Assembly: GCA_004369085.1 (NCBI GenBank)
Contig: ML210276.1
Location: 1 to 64,000 of the forward strand
DNA length: 64,000 nt
Direction: 5' to 3'
Source: Coprinopsis marcescibilis
Lineage: Eukaryota; Basidiomycota; Agaricomycetes; Agaricales; Psathyrellaceae
Of this stretch, positions 1 through 12,281 are shown piece after piece. The notes beneath the pieces were generated by a model. It saw nothing but the letters and a program-made list of their open reading frames with translations, was not told where the DNA came from and did not search any database. Positions within the stretch are counted from its first letter, which is position 1. Every line of letters starts with the position of its first letter. A program made the translations under genes and the position numbers.

Positions 1-645
1 TGGGGGATCTCAAAATGTATGGGATTTCCCGGTTTATGGGTTAGCACCGGTATGGTTTAAGACGGTGTCGACTGTAGTCGGATCTCCGGTTTCCATCAGG
101 CAGAGCCACAGGACTGCGCATCCTTGAGAAGGCAATTTTGGTCACCCACCCACGGCAGTCGGCAGTGATGCTGCTGTCCGAGCCCTCGAGTGGGGGGCCA
201 GGTGGGGTTCGATCTAAATAAGTCGAGGGTGTCACTGATCTGATGCTAATTTGAAACATCACATCCGTAACTAGGCGCCTGTCAAAACCGTTTGTTGACG
301 TCGTTGAATTGCATTGAACTATGTGCACAGTTCCGGAGAGACAAGGCGAGATGAATCACCTGAGGACTGAATGCTATTAAGTTTTGTCCAAGAACTGAAT
401 ATCGTTAAGTGAAACCGACGCCGCAGGAGGTCAGATGAATAGTATCCGAATTGAATGAAATCAAAACGGAACAGTCGGTTGTGGGCATTATGTAGGTGCT
501 ATGATAGATGGTGATTCAAGAACGTGTTCAATTCCGCCCTTCACGGACTGTCGCCGTCGCCTCTTGCTCTAACTGAGCCAATTCGTCAACTTGGTAAACG
601 GTTGAGCCCAGACAACTCACTGTATACACAATTGCACACTTCCTA
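1..645. other. Left edge, no gene recognised
   Basis: A 95-codon open stretch on the minus strand (41-328) has no recognisable domain, and no splice-consistent extension was found. The right end is the 3' flank of the first DUF6533 gene. Confidence 0.5.
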
Positions 646-2364
646 CTACGAACGAGACATCTGGTCTCGATCGCGCAATGAAAGGACATCCCCCGGGTGT
701 CGGCTGTTGCTGTCATAATGGGCAGTGTCCACGATTGTCGTGAACACAGCGTGAGTTTCTCCTACTTGAACTAGGGTCTGTTTTCTGTATTGGCCGTACC
801 CCTGGATCAATGTCGGGTTTCGAAGGTTCAGAATGAGTCGGGAAACCAGGGACGAAGTGAAACTAAAGTTTGCCTGTTAGCTCCGACCTCTGTCGGATAA
901 TTAATTCAGGCTCGTTACCTATTTGTCAACAGTAGCGTCAGACCACGCAGTGCCACCTGGTGGAAGTAATTGCAGCGAGCACTGAGAAACCAAAATATGA
1001 GAGTTTTATGAGGGCGTGACCTACTACATCACCAGTTCCTTCCAGCTTCGTTAGACATTAGCCCCCAACGCAGATTTAGAAGAATCGGGGTGAACTAACC
1101 GCTGATACATGCCAGAAGATTACGGAAAGCCACATTGCGCACATGATCCTGGATGCTCCCGGCGTTTCAGCGAACCAGATTTTTCTCAAGGGCTAGCACT
1201 CACGCAAAATATGCTAAGTCTGCGAGCGCGAGAAATCAGAATTCACTCCGACACCCGTAAGTAACTCAACGACGAACCGTCTCTGAGAATGACTTTAAGG
1301 ACGACAGAGCCGCACTCCCGCATATGCCGGATTATCTTGCACAGCGATAACACAAATGCAAGGAAACTATGCACCAGAAGCCACACATAGGTAATAATTA
1401 TGTCTGCGAGAGTCTTGAGCGACGTGCGAGTCATTTGAAAGCGGTCATACTCACTCGTTAACCTATGCGCAACGAATCAAATTGATGAAGAAAACGGTCA
1501 AACATACCCTCGCACGTACTGGTCGTGTTTAGCCAGAAGAATGCACGAATCGCGAATCACGGGGAGGGAGGCAGGTAGCTTCTCCCGCCCCATACTAATA
1601 TTGAACAAGACGATGTGGTGCTTGAAAGTGAAGTGTGAGTATGGGATTGAAAACACGATTGAACGGGACTTACGGCTGCATAGCCTACGCCGGCAAACCC
1701 CACAACAAGAAGTAGAGCCAAGATCGCTTTATTACGATCATACAGCGCGTAAATCCGAATAATAATAATCACTGCAATCACTAGTTAGTACCTGATGAGA
1801 TTACGAAGGTTAGAGGTAGGACTGACGCCCTGAGATAACCTGCGTCAACAACAGAATAACCTGGTGGAACGTATACAGAGCAACGCATCTGCATATCAAA
1901 ATGTTGTCAACACCTTCCAATTTCAGTTGGTGCGAAGTGGACAACCTACGTCTAAGGTAACTGACGTGAGAATGAAACCTTGAAGTTGAAAGGGGGCAAC
2001 ACTAACTTGAAAACTCGACATGGTATCTTCTCGCTTCCAAGTCAGAAAGGTATCGAAAAAGATTGGGACATATCCCAAGAAGTTGATGTATCGGTTGGTT
2101 AAGAATAACAACGAAATCCAGCTAAAATCACTGCCAGACAACCAGATCCAATTGATTTCGGAGGTTAGAGTGAGGACGTAGTCATAATAGAAAAGAGCTA
2201 GGAACTCCTTGCTCAGCAAAAGGAATGAATGGTACACGGGAACGCAATAACGCACCAATGGCAGAAGCGGTAGTACAACGAATGAGGAAACTGCATCAGG
2301 CAAGCGTCAGCGACTAGTGGAACGTTACGGGAGGAACACGTACTTACAGGGCGCTGTGGACCAT
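646..2364 (-). CDS. DUF6533-type multi-pass membrane protein, copy 1
   Basis: Spliced gene for a fungal membrane protein of the DUF6533 type; the function of this family is unknown. Translation can start at the ATG at 2362-2364 (MVHSAL). A 35-nt exon (2256-2290, FLIRCTTASAI) follows, then the family signature YYDYVLTLTSEINWIW, a second helix ending in TNRY, a helix ending in the RIYALYDRNK loop (around 1700-1780), a later helix ending in LRDG (around 1260-1400), a short LAYFA exon near 1220, and the C-terminal exon with SSLVSRLILNLRNP and FTTIVDT. The stop TAG is at 646-648. Introns are about 50-60 nt; internal joins between about 1000 and 2200 were not all fixed. The fold is probably seven helices with a cytosolic tail. 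The C-terminal exon was missed by simple ORF reading and was found by comparison with the copies at 48-58 kb. Confidence 0.75.
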
Positions 2365-2913
2365 GGCTTTCCAACGCAGACAGTTTCAAATGATGTACAG
2401 CAAGTGAAGGTGTCTGGATAGCGTCTGTTGTGTGGGGATGCGGCATGGCATCCAGTAGACCCAGTTTTAACCGTCACAGGGCGTCCAACGGACATGTCAG
2501 TGGTGTGTTTATGACCACCAACTGAGCCTCAAACCCTCACTCCGGAGAGTTACTTCAATTTCGAGGATGTTGATTCGGGGAGTTGAGAGATCCACCAAAC
2601 CTCAGTGACATGATGGTGATTTACACCAAATTGAGAACATTGAGAACACAGAAACTCCAATAAAGCACTGCCCGCTGGGTTCAGAATCTGGCACAATGTA
2701 TACCCCGATGCATCCATTTTCTTGTTTCTTGTTCGCGTTGATATGGACAAAGGCTACTCGTCACTCAGACCGTAGACGAAAGATGTCAATGATGAACTTA
2801 GGTTATTGATGGCAACGAGGCAAGTATTTGTCCCTGCTTGCGTTTCTCTCAAATGGCCCCTGACTCACGACCAGGAAGAAAGAACCACACTGCACTGTTC
2901 ACACCAAGTTAAA
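2365..2913. other. Spacer between two minus-strand membrane-protein genes
   Basis: This holds the 5' flank of the DUF6533 gene and the 3' flank of the next gene. A 66-codon ORF (2550-2750, minus) has no recognisable feature. Nothing else was seen. Confidence 0.5.
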
Positions 2914-4479
2914 TCAAACTAAAGCTCCTTGTTGATTTTCAAGCTGCAAAGACGATACAGAATCGTGTACGGGTAGACTATGAATAGATATACAGGAGGC
3001 TGTGTCACTGCTCAATGTGCATGTACTTGGATTTGGACTCGGGACCGACTTGGGACCACTGGCAGCGGGCTGTCTCCTGATTGCAACGAACTTCGGAACG
3101 TTCTCAAGGATAACATCACGCCACGCTATCCACATATCCTAGAAAATCAAGCGCGATCAGCCGGTTCGTAAGGAAGACAACAGGGACGTTCATACAGTTT
3201 GTGATCCAAAGGTTAGCCCTGCAAACAATGTACCTATGAGAAGATAAGGTGTTATCATTCCGGAGGAGCTGCAGCTGAAAGCCCTGTGATACAAGTAAAT
3301 CGCGGCTTACAGAGTGAGAATTCAATGTACAGTGCCACGGTTTCATCCCCTTGTACCGCGAAAATCACTGAGAATCTGAAAAACCTTACTCTCAGCAATA
3401 GTCGAGGCATCCCGAATCGGTACTCACACCGCGGCACTCAGACAGAAAATGGTGAATATAAAGGTACGAACTATCAAAGACCATGTAGCACGGGTTACAA
3501 AGTTCGATCCCAGTTGCTTTTCTAGAGTGCTTTGTCCCTTTAGATGTCGATAAACAAGTACTGAACAGAGCGGCCAAGTGAGCACTTCAATGATACAAGG
3601 GCAAGCACGATCATCGATCAGGCCGACTCACCTTCAATTACAACAGCAATGAGCGTGTTCACGGCCACGAATGCAGCGGTAAATCGTGCACTGCAAGAAA
3701 TCGCAATCAGCATCAATAAGGCCTCTGGATAATCGGAGGTTGCCCACATGAAAGAATTGTCCAGTGCGTAGAAGAACTCTCCATTCATTGATACAATTAT
3801 GTGGTCGAAGTTGTGGAGTGCGTACTGGGAAGCGGTCGTTAGGGGTATGGGCCAACAGTTTCCCCTGCAATGGGACTTACTAGGAGAGCTCCAACCACGA
3901 AAGCAGCGAATACAATCCACGGCCCAGCTAGCATCTAGCTATGCAGTCAGATTGAGAATGACATAGATTAGAAAGGTCTGGACGCCAAACCCACAGCGAC
4001 GTAGCCCTTGTACTTCTGCTGGAACAAGTTCTCCTCTGACGAACGCACGATGACCAGTATCTGTAGATCCCTCAGCCTTCGAGAACCGCAATGGAAAATA
4101 GGGAAGTACGCACATAAGCCGCCAGGCAGAGCACCACAGAAGAACACGAAGCACACGCAGCGTAAATCAACGACGCCTGCGCAACTTTCAAATAAAAGGT
4201 CACTCGAGGACACTCGACCTCACAGTAATCCGGATGGTGCATCTCCGTAAAACAAAGCAGCGTATACGTGACTGCATACACCAGCCAGACGATACAAAAG
4301 TTGTACCATATAAGCGGCCGTTTCACCCTGTTTCGGAGGATGATAGAGGAGAGAATAAGGAAAAGGACGAGACCGGCGCCGCTGAAGTGGAGGGCCGCAA
4401 AGATGTGGACGATGGGTTCTGGGCGCTCGAAGTACCTGTGTGTCGGAGGCCCAGGAGGAGTAGGTACCTGAGTGGCCAT
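2914..4479 (-). CDS. Seven-helix membrane protein, basidiomycete GPCR-like family
   Basis: Multi-exon gene distinct from the DUF6533 family. The ATG is at 4477-4479 (MATQVPTPP); a longer reading to 4485 would need TTG. Hydrophobic segments in order: AALHFSGAGLVLFLILSSII, YNFCIVWLVYAVTYTLLCF, ASCSSVVLCLAAYV, FLIYVILNL, PWIVFAAFVVGALL, a helix ending AFVAVNTLIAVVI, and SLIVRTFIFTIFCLSA, then a short helix near LCTLFAGLTFGSQT. The last exon starts DMWIAWRDV and runs to the TGA at 2914-2916 with a Ser/Pro-rich cytosolic tail. The arrangement, with a DMW-x-x-W motif after the last helix, resembles a family of uncharacterised seven-helix proteins common in Agaricomycetes. Ligand and coupling are unknown. 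Several internal splice joins are approximate. Confidence 0.65.
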
Positions 4480-4984
4480 GGGCAATAGCGCTCAGCACTA
4501 GTAGCCTAGCGTTGGCATATGGCGGCAGCACGCTGATATCTTGAGGCAAAGAGGCCAACACGATCCTGTAGGTATTTGTGGGTTTATAGCTTGTCCTTCA
4601 TCACGAAGTCTCTATGCATAGACATGAAGATCACTAAGTTGGTTCTTCGGGAATATCACTCCTGTGATTTTCGGTTCGCCTAAGGAGTTTTGAGCATCCA
4701 TTACTGGAAGTTTGTTGGTTACTGAGGCGATCGTGGGTCATGCATGTGTACACCAAAGATTGAGTATACCTTAAACATGTATAAGAGCATGATGGTAGCA
4801 GCAAGTAACGAGCTGGATAATCCGCAGTCACCCAAGACAAGGAGGCAAGGGACTCAAACTTGATGCTGGCTCTGATATTGCTGCCGCCGCCATCAAATAG
4901 GGGCCAAATCAGAAAGTTTCCGCAAAATAGATAACGACGTCGACATCTCCTCTGTTCCTTGCAACACCCTTCTAGGCAAAAATA
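4480..4984. promoter_or_regulatory. Divergent promoter region, 505 bp
   Basis: This lies between the start of the minus-strand seven-helix gene and the start of the racemase gene. It must hold both promoters. No clear TATA box or other named element was identified. Confidence 0.4.
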
Positions 4985-5798
4985 ATGGTTTCTTTGCTCA
5001 TAATCAACCCAAATTCCTCGGAATCAGTCACCCAGGGCCTACAAGAGACTCTCGTCCCTCCCCCGGGAACCCAACTTCACTTTTACACTGCCCCTCCAGA
5101 AGGACCTCCAGCAATCAACGACGTGACGACCGGAGTAGCAAGTGCGCAAGCCTGTGCTGTCGACATTGTACACAAAGGCTTAATCAACCAGTATGATGGA
5201 TTCCTGGTCTGTTGCTGTGAGTTATTTCAGTTCACCACCCCGTCATCATTTCGGGTTCAACTTCTCCTATCTATCGCAGTCTCTGATCACGCTCTCACAC
5301 ACGTTTTGAGGGAGAAGACGACGAAGCCTGTGGTGGGAATACTGGAATCGGCAGTAGCACACGCGTTGTTCGTCGGACAACGGTTTGGGATTATTACAAC
5401 TGGAACGGGATACAAGTATATCCATTACGCGGAAGTTAGGAATTTCCTGGGTGCGACATCAGATCGGTTTGCAGGGCTGGTTACAACGGGATTGGGCGTT
5501 GTTGAGCTGAGGGAAGGAGATCAGAAGCGGATCGAAGCGAAGGTCAAGGAAAGTAGTGCAAAGATTGCCGAACAGGGGGCTGACGTGATTTTGCTCGGGT
5601 GTGCCGGTGGGTTTCAGCTCTCAGAAATCCTGAGTAGGATACCGTGGTTGTTACTGATGTTGCGGTCCCGAAGGAATGGCTGGCATGGAAGGTCTCGTGA
5701 AGAAAGGTGTAGAAGAAGCCGGATTGCCCCCAGTCCGCGTCATTGACGGTGCAAAAGCAGGGGTGGAATTCTTGGCCGGTTTGGCACGGTTAGGATAA
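4985..5798 (+). CDS. Asp/Glu/hydantoin racemase-family protein (DCG1-like)
   Basis: Three-exon gene encoding about 227 residues. It opens with LLIINPNSS, the N-terminal signature of hydantoin racemase/Dcg1 proteins. The two catalytic Cys regions are present: VCCFSDHAL, formed across intron 1 (5217-5279, 63 bp), and LLGCAGMAGM, formed across intron 2 (5607-5673, 67 bp). The protein ends FLAGLARLG, with TAA at 5796-5798. Family members act as cofactor-independent racemases on amino acids or hydantoins, using paired cysteines; Dcg1 of yeast is tied to allantoin/nitrogen metabolism. The exact substrate here is unknown. Intron 1 is a multiple of three and has no stop, so an unspliced reading gives a false continuous ORF. 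The stop lies 42 bp from the stop of the convergent NIFK-like gene. Confidence 0.88.
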
Positions 5799-5840
5799 AA
5801 TCAAGTCGTATTGAACAAAACAGATGTATAAATGCGTCAT

Positions 5841-7248
5841 TTAAGCAGACTCGTTGGTTGCCTTGGGATTTTTCTATAAAAAGGTCAGAGAAAGATTGGA
5901 CATGGTATGAGATGGTGACTCACGTAACCGACAGCCTCGAAGTCGTACTTGATTCCTAACTGCTCGAGCTTCCGCTTTCTCTGGTTTTGCCTCTTGACCA
6001 AACGTTTCGCAATATTCTCCCGGTCCTCTTCTTCCCGTTTCTGAACCGAGTTTTAAGTACATAAAGAAGGAGTTCGGTAATACTAACTCACCTTGTTGTG
6101 CTTAGCACGCGTCAGTTGGTCTGCAGGGACGGCTCTCCATTTCCTGTTAGCACCTATCCAGAGTTCCGGATGAACTTCCTCCTTGGGAATCAACTTGCAT
6201 TGAAGCAAGTGACCGTGGAGGAGGTAGTTGTCCATGGTATCCGCTACAATCTTTGCCACGGAAGACGAGTCGAACTCGATGAATCCGTAGTGCTTTGATT
6301 GGCCAGTCTGTATCTCACGTCAGTTAGCATTCTTGAATAAACTGCTCCCAAACGCACTTTTTTGTTGCGAGATACTCTCAGGCGAGTAACGTTTCCGAAT
6401 TGCGAGAAATATGCCTTCATTTGCTCTTCGTAGAAACCGTGAGGAATACGGCCAAGGAATAGCACGCCCCGATCCCCAGTCTATATTGAGAGTTAGAAAG
6501 TTGTTTTGCAAGCAAACTCAGGTCCACATACCGGCTTCTTCTTCGCTTCCTCAAGTTTTTTCTTTACTGTCGCGTCGTCTTTCGCTATGGTTGGGAGCTT
6601 CGCGACATCGAAAGCCTTGGGATCCACATCCATGCCGTCTTCCTCGTCCGAAGAATCCTCGTCTGTCGAGAACCCGTGCAGATGACCATCTTCTTCGTCA
6701 GACGAATCTTCTTCCTCATCCTCAGCGTCGCTGCCATCGTCCTTTTCCTCTGGGGAAGGCGAAGGTGTTGGTAGTTTGCTCTTCGAGGGCTTGGCCTTTG
6801 CTTTCGACGAAGATTCCTTCGAGGATGCAGCCACCTTGGCTGGCTTTTCAGCTTTTGAGGGTTTAGCGGGAGCTGCAGGGGCGGGTTTGGTCTTTGCAGC
6901 GGCGACAGGTTTTGATGGAGGTGCTGCAGGCTTGGCAGCAGCTTTGCTCTTCGACTTTGGTGCAGGTGCAGGTACAGGTGCAGCAGAGGTCTCCTCTTCG
7001 TCCACCTTTGCCTTTGCACTCTTTTTAGGCCTCTCCTGCTTCTTCTCCGTTACAGGTTTGGCAGCAGCAACCTTGGACTTTTTGGGCGATGGTTCCTCGG
7101 TAAGTTTTACTGAACTCGACGGTTTCGCCTGAGGCTCGTCTTGCTTCCTCTTCAACGATTTGGGCTTAGCAGCCTCCTCCTTTGTGGGTTTAGAGAGAGT
7201 CTCTGCAGACTTTTTCGTCCTGAGCTTCTTGGTTGTGTCGTTGGGCAT
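5841..7248 (-). CDS. Nucleolar RRM protein, NIFK/Nop15 type
   Basis: Five-exon gene. The ATG is at 7246-7248 (MPNDTTKK). The N-terminal half is a long low-complexity tail rich in Lys, Ala, Pro and Ser, then acidic runs ([12 protein letters not shown]). The single RRM begins [16 protein letters not shown] and continues [24 protein letters not shown] and [18 protein letters not shown] basic C-terminal helix has [18 protein letters not shown] and DFEAVGY. This order is that of human NIFK and yeast Nop15, which bind pre-60S particles and act in ITS2 processing in the nucleolus. The last exon (5841-5873) adds [10 protein letters not shown] after a 50-bp intron (5874-5923). If that intron were retained, the protein would end within it. 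Its start lies only 88 bp from the start of the divergent gene at 7337. Confidence 0.9.
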
Positions 7249-7336
7249 TGTGGAAGATGTTGGAAGAGCGAGGTTTGGTTTGCGATCAATATTTTTGAGA
7301 ATGCCCATCAGAATGCCAAGCGTTTTAAACTTGGCC

Positions 7337-8230
7337 ATGCCCACTCTCCAAATACCATCGTATTTCTCGACAAAGGTAGTTTCCCGGACAGCACTGTATG
7401 ACGATGGCGAAAACGAAGAGTTTACCAAAGACGACGAACTGCTGGAACTTCTTAACAAGGCGGTTACGAGCTCTATAGAGGTCAACACCGAGGAATCTCG
7501 CAAGCGAAGGAAGGTGGAGGCAAATGCTCAGCAGCCTGAAGAGGATCATATTGTCTGTATGTCTTTTCAAATACTATGTACAGCTCTGAAGACTAATGTA
7601 TATCTCAGTATTTCGACTGGTGTCCAACACAGAAGCACCTCAGCCCATATCCTTGAAGAGACCACCTCCACGCCCGTCGATGTACGATTGTTCCAAGCTT
7701 GGATAAGTCTCATCCAGCTAATCTCGAACCATATAGTCCAAAGGTCGTAGATGCCGAGGACGACAAAGCTACGGCGAAGAAACGCCATAAAATGGCCAAA
7801 GCGTCGGCTGTGGATTCGTCTTGGGTGTTGAAAGAGGCCTCCCAGGTAAGGTCATGAATCGTGGATATAGTTGTAGCTAACATTTTAAATTGTAGGGACG
7901 TTCAACACCTCCGGATTTGAGATGTAAACTTGGCAAGCCTGTTGCCTCGGACACGAATCTGTTGGTCGTATCCCGCCTGGCGGCTCCCAGGACGACGCGA
8001 CCGTCGGGGATTCCCTCTGAAACCCTCGTGTATCCATACACCACGAAAACACCCTCAGAGGAAGCTACGAAGGTGAAATGCTGCCCAGTCGTAGAACAAG
8101 ACCAAAATGGCCCCCGTCCGTCAAGGAGTCGGAGGAAGCGATCGTACGAAAGACCTCCGCCGAGTTTCTGGCGCCCAGCCCCGTCATTGAAAGGAAAATG
8201 CGTAGGATACGCGTACGGTTACCCAAGTAG
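7337..8230 (+). CDS. Conserved hypothetical protein, basic C-terminus
   Basis: Five-exon gene reconstructed by phase: introns 7557-7608, 7682-7736, 7846-7895 and 8030-8088, all 50-59 bp. The ATG is at 7337-7339 (MPTLQIPSYF). Notable segments are an acidic stretch (DDGENEEFTKDDELLELL), then LFRLVSNTEAPQPISLKRPP, a Lys/Arg/Ala helix (ATAKKRHKMAKASAVDSSW) and the C-terminal KMRRIRVRLPK before TAG at 8228-8230. The FRL...ISL core, the middle helix and the basic end resemble an uncharacterised fungal family, possibly DUF2011, but this could not be verified. The basic end and the divergent promoter shared with a nucleolar protein hint at a nuclear role; this is inference only. Confidence 0.62.
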
Positions 8231-8387
8231 TTTCGGCAGTGTAGAAGGTTGGGACGAACGAGGGATTCTGTACCGTCGGGATAGTGTAAAGAATATAACG
8301 CAGAGATAAGATTAGATTGCTTTGTTGTTGTGATCACAAGGCGCGTGCAGGACAATTCTTGATTTGAACAAGTTGACGGAGACCACA

Positions 8388-11225
8388 ATGCCTCCAATGA
8401 CCTCAACGCCACCGCCCTCGAATGCCTACTCAATACCTTCAATACCCTCACTGCCATCGCCCTCAGGTTCACGGCCGCGAGGTTCAATCGGCTCGTCGTT
8501 CTCGTTCAACCCAACCCACCTCGTCGACTCGTTCTACGACGCCAACATGAGCACCCTTTCCACCAGGTTCGGCAACGCCCTGGATCCAAATCGCTCGATC
8601 CTAGGCTCGTCTCCCGGTTCATCGCCTCTCCAAACGCGAAAGCAAAAGCCAAAGCTTTCCTCTCGACTGCCACACCCTTTGGCGAACGACACCACCACGG
8701 ACGTCTTTCACGATTCCGAAGACGATGCGGATGATGAACAAAGCTACGAACAGGGCATGGTCGACAGGATGAGGAAATGGAGGCACGACGCGCTCATGCA
8801 ACACCTCTACGAAACCTCGGCTTTCTGGGGTGACAAGGTTCTGAGTTGGACGAGTGTGTATTCAACTAACCACTCGGTTCATTCAACTGACAACGAAGAT
8901 AGATGACCCAAACGACGGATTTTGGCTAGCTCAAACCTATTTTATGACCCACCAATACGCTCGAGCATACCGCCTTCTCACACGACCGTTCCCCGTCAAG
9001 AAACAACCCGTGCCCGCTTCTCCAACACTGAACGGAACCCACCTCTTCTCCCCGAACAAAGGCAAGGCAAGGGAGATCCAGGTGGACGCAGAGAGGTCCA
9101 TCGTGACAATGCCTCGACTGCCCATGGGGAGCGGTGGTCTCGTACAGGTTCCCGAACTTCTCCAAGAACAGACGTCGCGCCTCGTGGACGAAAACCTCCC
9201 GTGTCGCTATCTCGCTGCCCAGTGCATGGTTCGGTCTGGGAAGTGGTCTGAAGCCCTCGAGCTCATTGGTGACTCAAACCCATTCCGAGGTTCTGGTATG
9301 TTACCAAATTCGCCTCTGTCCACCGTGTCTTTGCATCTTACGCCCCAGACAGCGAATAGCGGTCCTGAGATTCGGAACGATGATGGCGGAATCAAGGTCA
9401 GCGCCGCGTACATCTACACCTGTGGTATCAGGGAATCTAACGGGAATGTTTCTTTAGATTGAGGCGTCTATGTGCTTCCTCCGTGGGTTACTCATGCTCA
9501 AGCTCAACCGAGCAGACCAAGCAAAGACGTGCTTTATGGAGGCATTAGCCCTGGACGTCAAGTGTGCAGACGCGTTCTCGCAGCTCATGAACGCGGAAAT
9601 GCTGACCCCAGACGAAGGTGTGTACATCTACCAACCTTCCTTTCCTCTCATCCCGACCCTCTCCCTCTGGCAGAATGGGAATTCATCCAGGGTCTTTCGT
9701 ATTCCGCCCAAACACCCGAAGACGCTGAATTCGTCCAGCTGATGTATACCTCTCGGTTAAGGAAGGACAAGCACAAGCGGGAGCACGAACTGACGCGTAT
9801 GCGGCTCGTGGATGATTATGGATTGGGCGATAATCCGGACGTGTTGTTCAGTTTTGCGGATGCGCTGTACTCGGGCTTCCGATGGGCAGAGTGCTATGCG
9901 ATCACCTCCAGGTGTGCAGCGTTCTTTACGGCCAACCGGCTATGTGGGCTGACCCTTAAGCTAGGATTATGGGTCTAACCTCGGTGCATGTCCCAACGAT
10001 CCCACTGCATATAGCGTGCATGTACCATCTCAACCACCTCCACTCGAAACTGTTCTTGCTTGCTCACGAGATGGTGGACCGCGAACCGGAGAACCCACTC
10101 AGCTGGTACGCTGTAGGGATATGGTACCTGACGAATGGCAAGTGGAGCCAGGCAAGAGCCTATCTCAGGTGCATTTCGCGTATTCCGCCAAACCATGCTT
10201 GATCTCACATGCCTTCGCGTTCTCTGCAGTAAAACAACGTTGATGGACCCTCGATTTGCGCCGGCCTGGGCAGCGTTTGGGCATACATTTGCGTTCGAAG
10301 CCGAGCACGACCATGCTGTCACGGCATATTCTACATGTGCACGTATATTTGCTGGGTGAGTTCTCCAGTCTCCCTCCAAAAGGTGTCGACATGCTCACTA
10401 TTCAATGTCGATACACAGTTCACATTTGCCTCTGCTTTTCATCGGGATGGAGCAAATTATGCTTTCGAATTTCCGGCTTGCCGACGAAGCTCTTAACGCA
10501 TCTTACGCATTGTGTGCAGACGATCCTCTACTTTGCAATGAGCGGGGGGTAATGGCGTTCAACCACGGAGAGTAAGTTCCGCAGACATCAACCTTGAAAA
10601 AGGACAGACCAACTCTATGAACAGATACGACAAAGCCGCTGCGCTGTTCCAAGAATCAATAGATCGCGCAGAGATCACTCAAAGCTCGCAGAAAACCTGG
10701 GCCATCACTTATATCAACCTCGGAACTGCCCTTCGAAAACTCAAGTGGGTTTCACCACTCACGGTTGATGCTGCTTCCGTTCGTGTTATTTACCGCTCTC
10801 TCTTTCACCAGGGACTACGAAAAAGCTTTGAAGGTCTACCAAAAGGTACTCGAGTATGACTCCCGCAACGCGGCAGCACTGGGTCTACTCGGAATGGTGT
10901 ACCACCTGCTCGGTAAATTAGACGAAGCGATCGTCAAGTACCACGAGGTGCGTATCCTCCACACCGGTCTGATCGCAAGCACAGAATGACTGAAGGGCGC
11001 TCTTTACAGGCCCTAAGCATCGAACCGATCAACACCAACATACTCGAACTACTCAATGCAGCACTCGAAACGAAAACCACGCGGGAGTTGAGTTTCATGA
11101 GTGCGGCGGAAGAGTTTACAAAGGCCAGCACCGTTTTGAATCTCAAGTGGTCAAAACTTAACTCGAACCCCAAAAACTGGGCAACGGGGAAAGCTGGCGC
11201 TGATAGCGATGCTATGCAGGAATGA
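8388..11225 (+). CDS. Anaphase-promoting complex subunit Cdc16/Cut9/Apc6 (TPR protein)
   Basis: Many-exon gene for a TPR-repeat scaffold subunit of the APC/C ubiquitin ligase. ATG at 8388-8390 ([10 protein letters not shown]); an upstream in-frame reading to 8364 would start at TTG. After a Ser/Pro-rich N-terminus comes [20 protein letters not shown], then [20 protein letters not shown], typical of the first Cut9/Apc6 repeats. Later blocks are [98 protein letters not shown] and [22 protein letters not shown] at 11223-11225. The repeat order and the [15 protein letters not shown] blocks match Cdc16 rather than Cdc23 or Cdc27. The dimer is expected to carry Cdc26 in its TPR groove. Not all exon ends were fixed. 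Confidence 0.9.
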
Positions 11226-11515
11226 CCAAGATGACGCAGCTGCGTATTCGTGTTCCAAGTTGCCTTACTTACTCATTCAGTTGATGCAAGGTAACTAATT
11301 GGGTGGTACAACGTGAGACATGTCCTCATTTTCCGTATCCTAGATCTAGAGCCGTTGGTGTGCTTATGCATTGCGAGAAATAAAATAAAGCTACAACAAG
11401 AAGATAGAATGATAAACGGGAAAACGGGAGAAAGAGAAGCATGTCTGATGAGGGTAGGGTCGTGAAGTTCATAGGGCATCCCCAATGTGCCTGATGGGTA
11501 AAACCAATTCCGGTA

Positions 11516-12281
11516 TTAGATGTCGTCGATGTCGACCTCCTCATCGTCTCCAAACTCGAACGTGCATTCGCCGTCTTCCTCGCCAAAGTTGTCTGTTTCA
11601 TTGATTTTGGCGTTTTCGGGAAGCTCTCCGTATGCTTTAACTAACGGATGCAAAAAAGAGGAAAGAACGAAGGAAATGTGATTGATTAGTGGTGGCTCGG
11701 GATTTTAGGATTGCTGTTAGGACGTACGGTTTCTAGCCTCGTCGGCGGTGTATTTCACGATTACATCTGCTTTGTTGTCCTGGAAGTCACGCAGAGACAG
11801 GAGGACGATGTCGCCCTGATTGATCCAGACCTACGAGTTGAGAGGAAAGGCAAGGTCAAGGTCAGGGCTGTGTAACAACCAAGATGCAAAGCTCGCAAGC
11901 CGCACCTTCTTCCTCATCTTCCCTCGGATATGTGCTAATCGCTTCTCTCCATCGAAGCACAAAGCCTCAAGCCGACCGTTGCCAAGCATCTTGGTGACTT
12001 GAGCGTATTCCTGTCCATCTTCGCGGAAGACAAGTTCTCGCTTGTCGTCGTCGTTCTCGTTCTTTCCTCTTCTCCTGTTTTTACCGCCCTATTCCGTGAC
12101 AGAAAGCTCCTTGTCAGCCTTGTACGCATGTGGCGCAGAGTTGGGGTAGCTAGCACATACCTTTCCTTTGTTCTGTTATGTCCAGATCAAAAAATAAGGC
12201 GCATCAATTAGGGTTGAGGGGGTAACGTCTTTTGTTAATTAGTGTGAGAGGCAAGGGCGCGAAACCACGGACCTTTGGCAT
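11516..12281 (-). CDS. Translation initiation factor eIF1A
   Basis: Complete eIF1A gene. The ATG at 12279-12281 starts a 9-nt first coding exon (MPK). A 12-nt second exon (12161-12172, NKGK) and a third exon starting [20 protein letters not shown] follow. Together they give the basic N-terminal tail of eIF1A. The OB fold has [44 protein letters not shown] and [16 protein letters not shown]. The acidic C-terminal tail ends EEVDIDDI, with TAA at 11516-11518. eIF1A binds the 40S A site and promotes scanning and start-codon selection. Five introns are implied. The length of about 145 residues fits the family. Confidence 0.95.

Noticed and set aside
3495..3520. GTTCGATCCC, tRNA B-box-like
   Set aside because: Falls inside a coding exon of the seven-helix protein; no matching A box or cloverleaf could be drawn.
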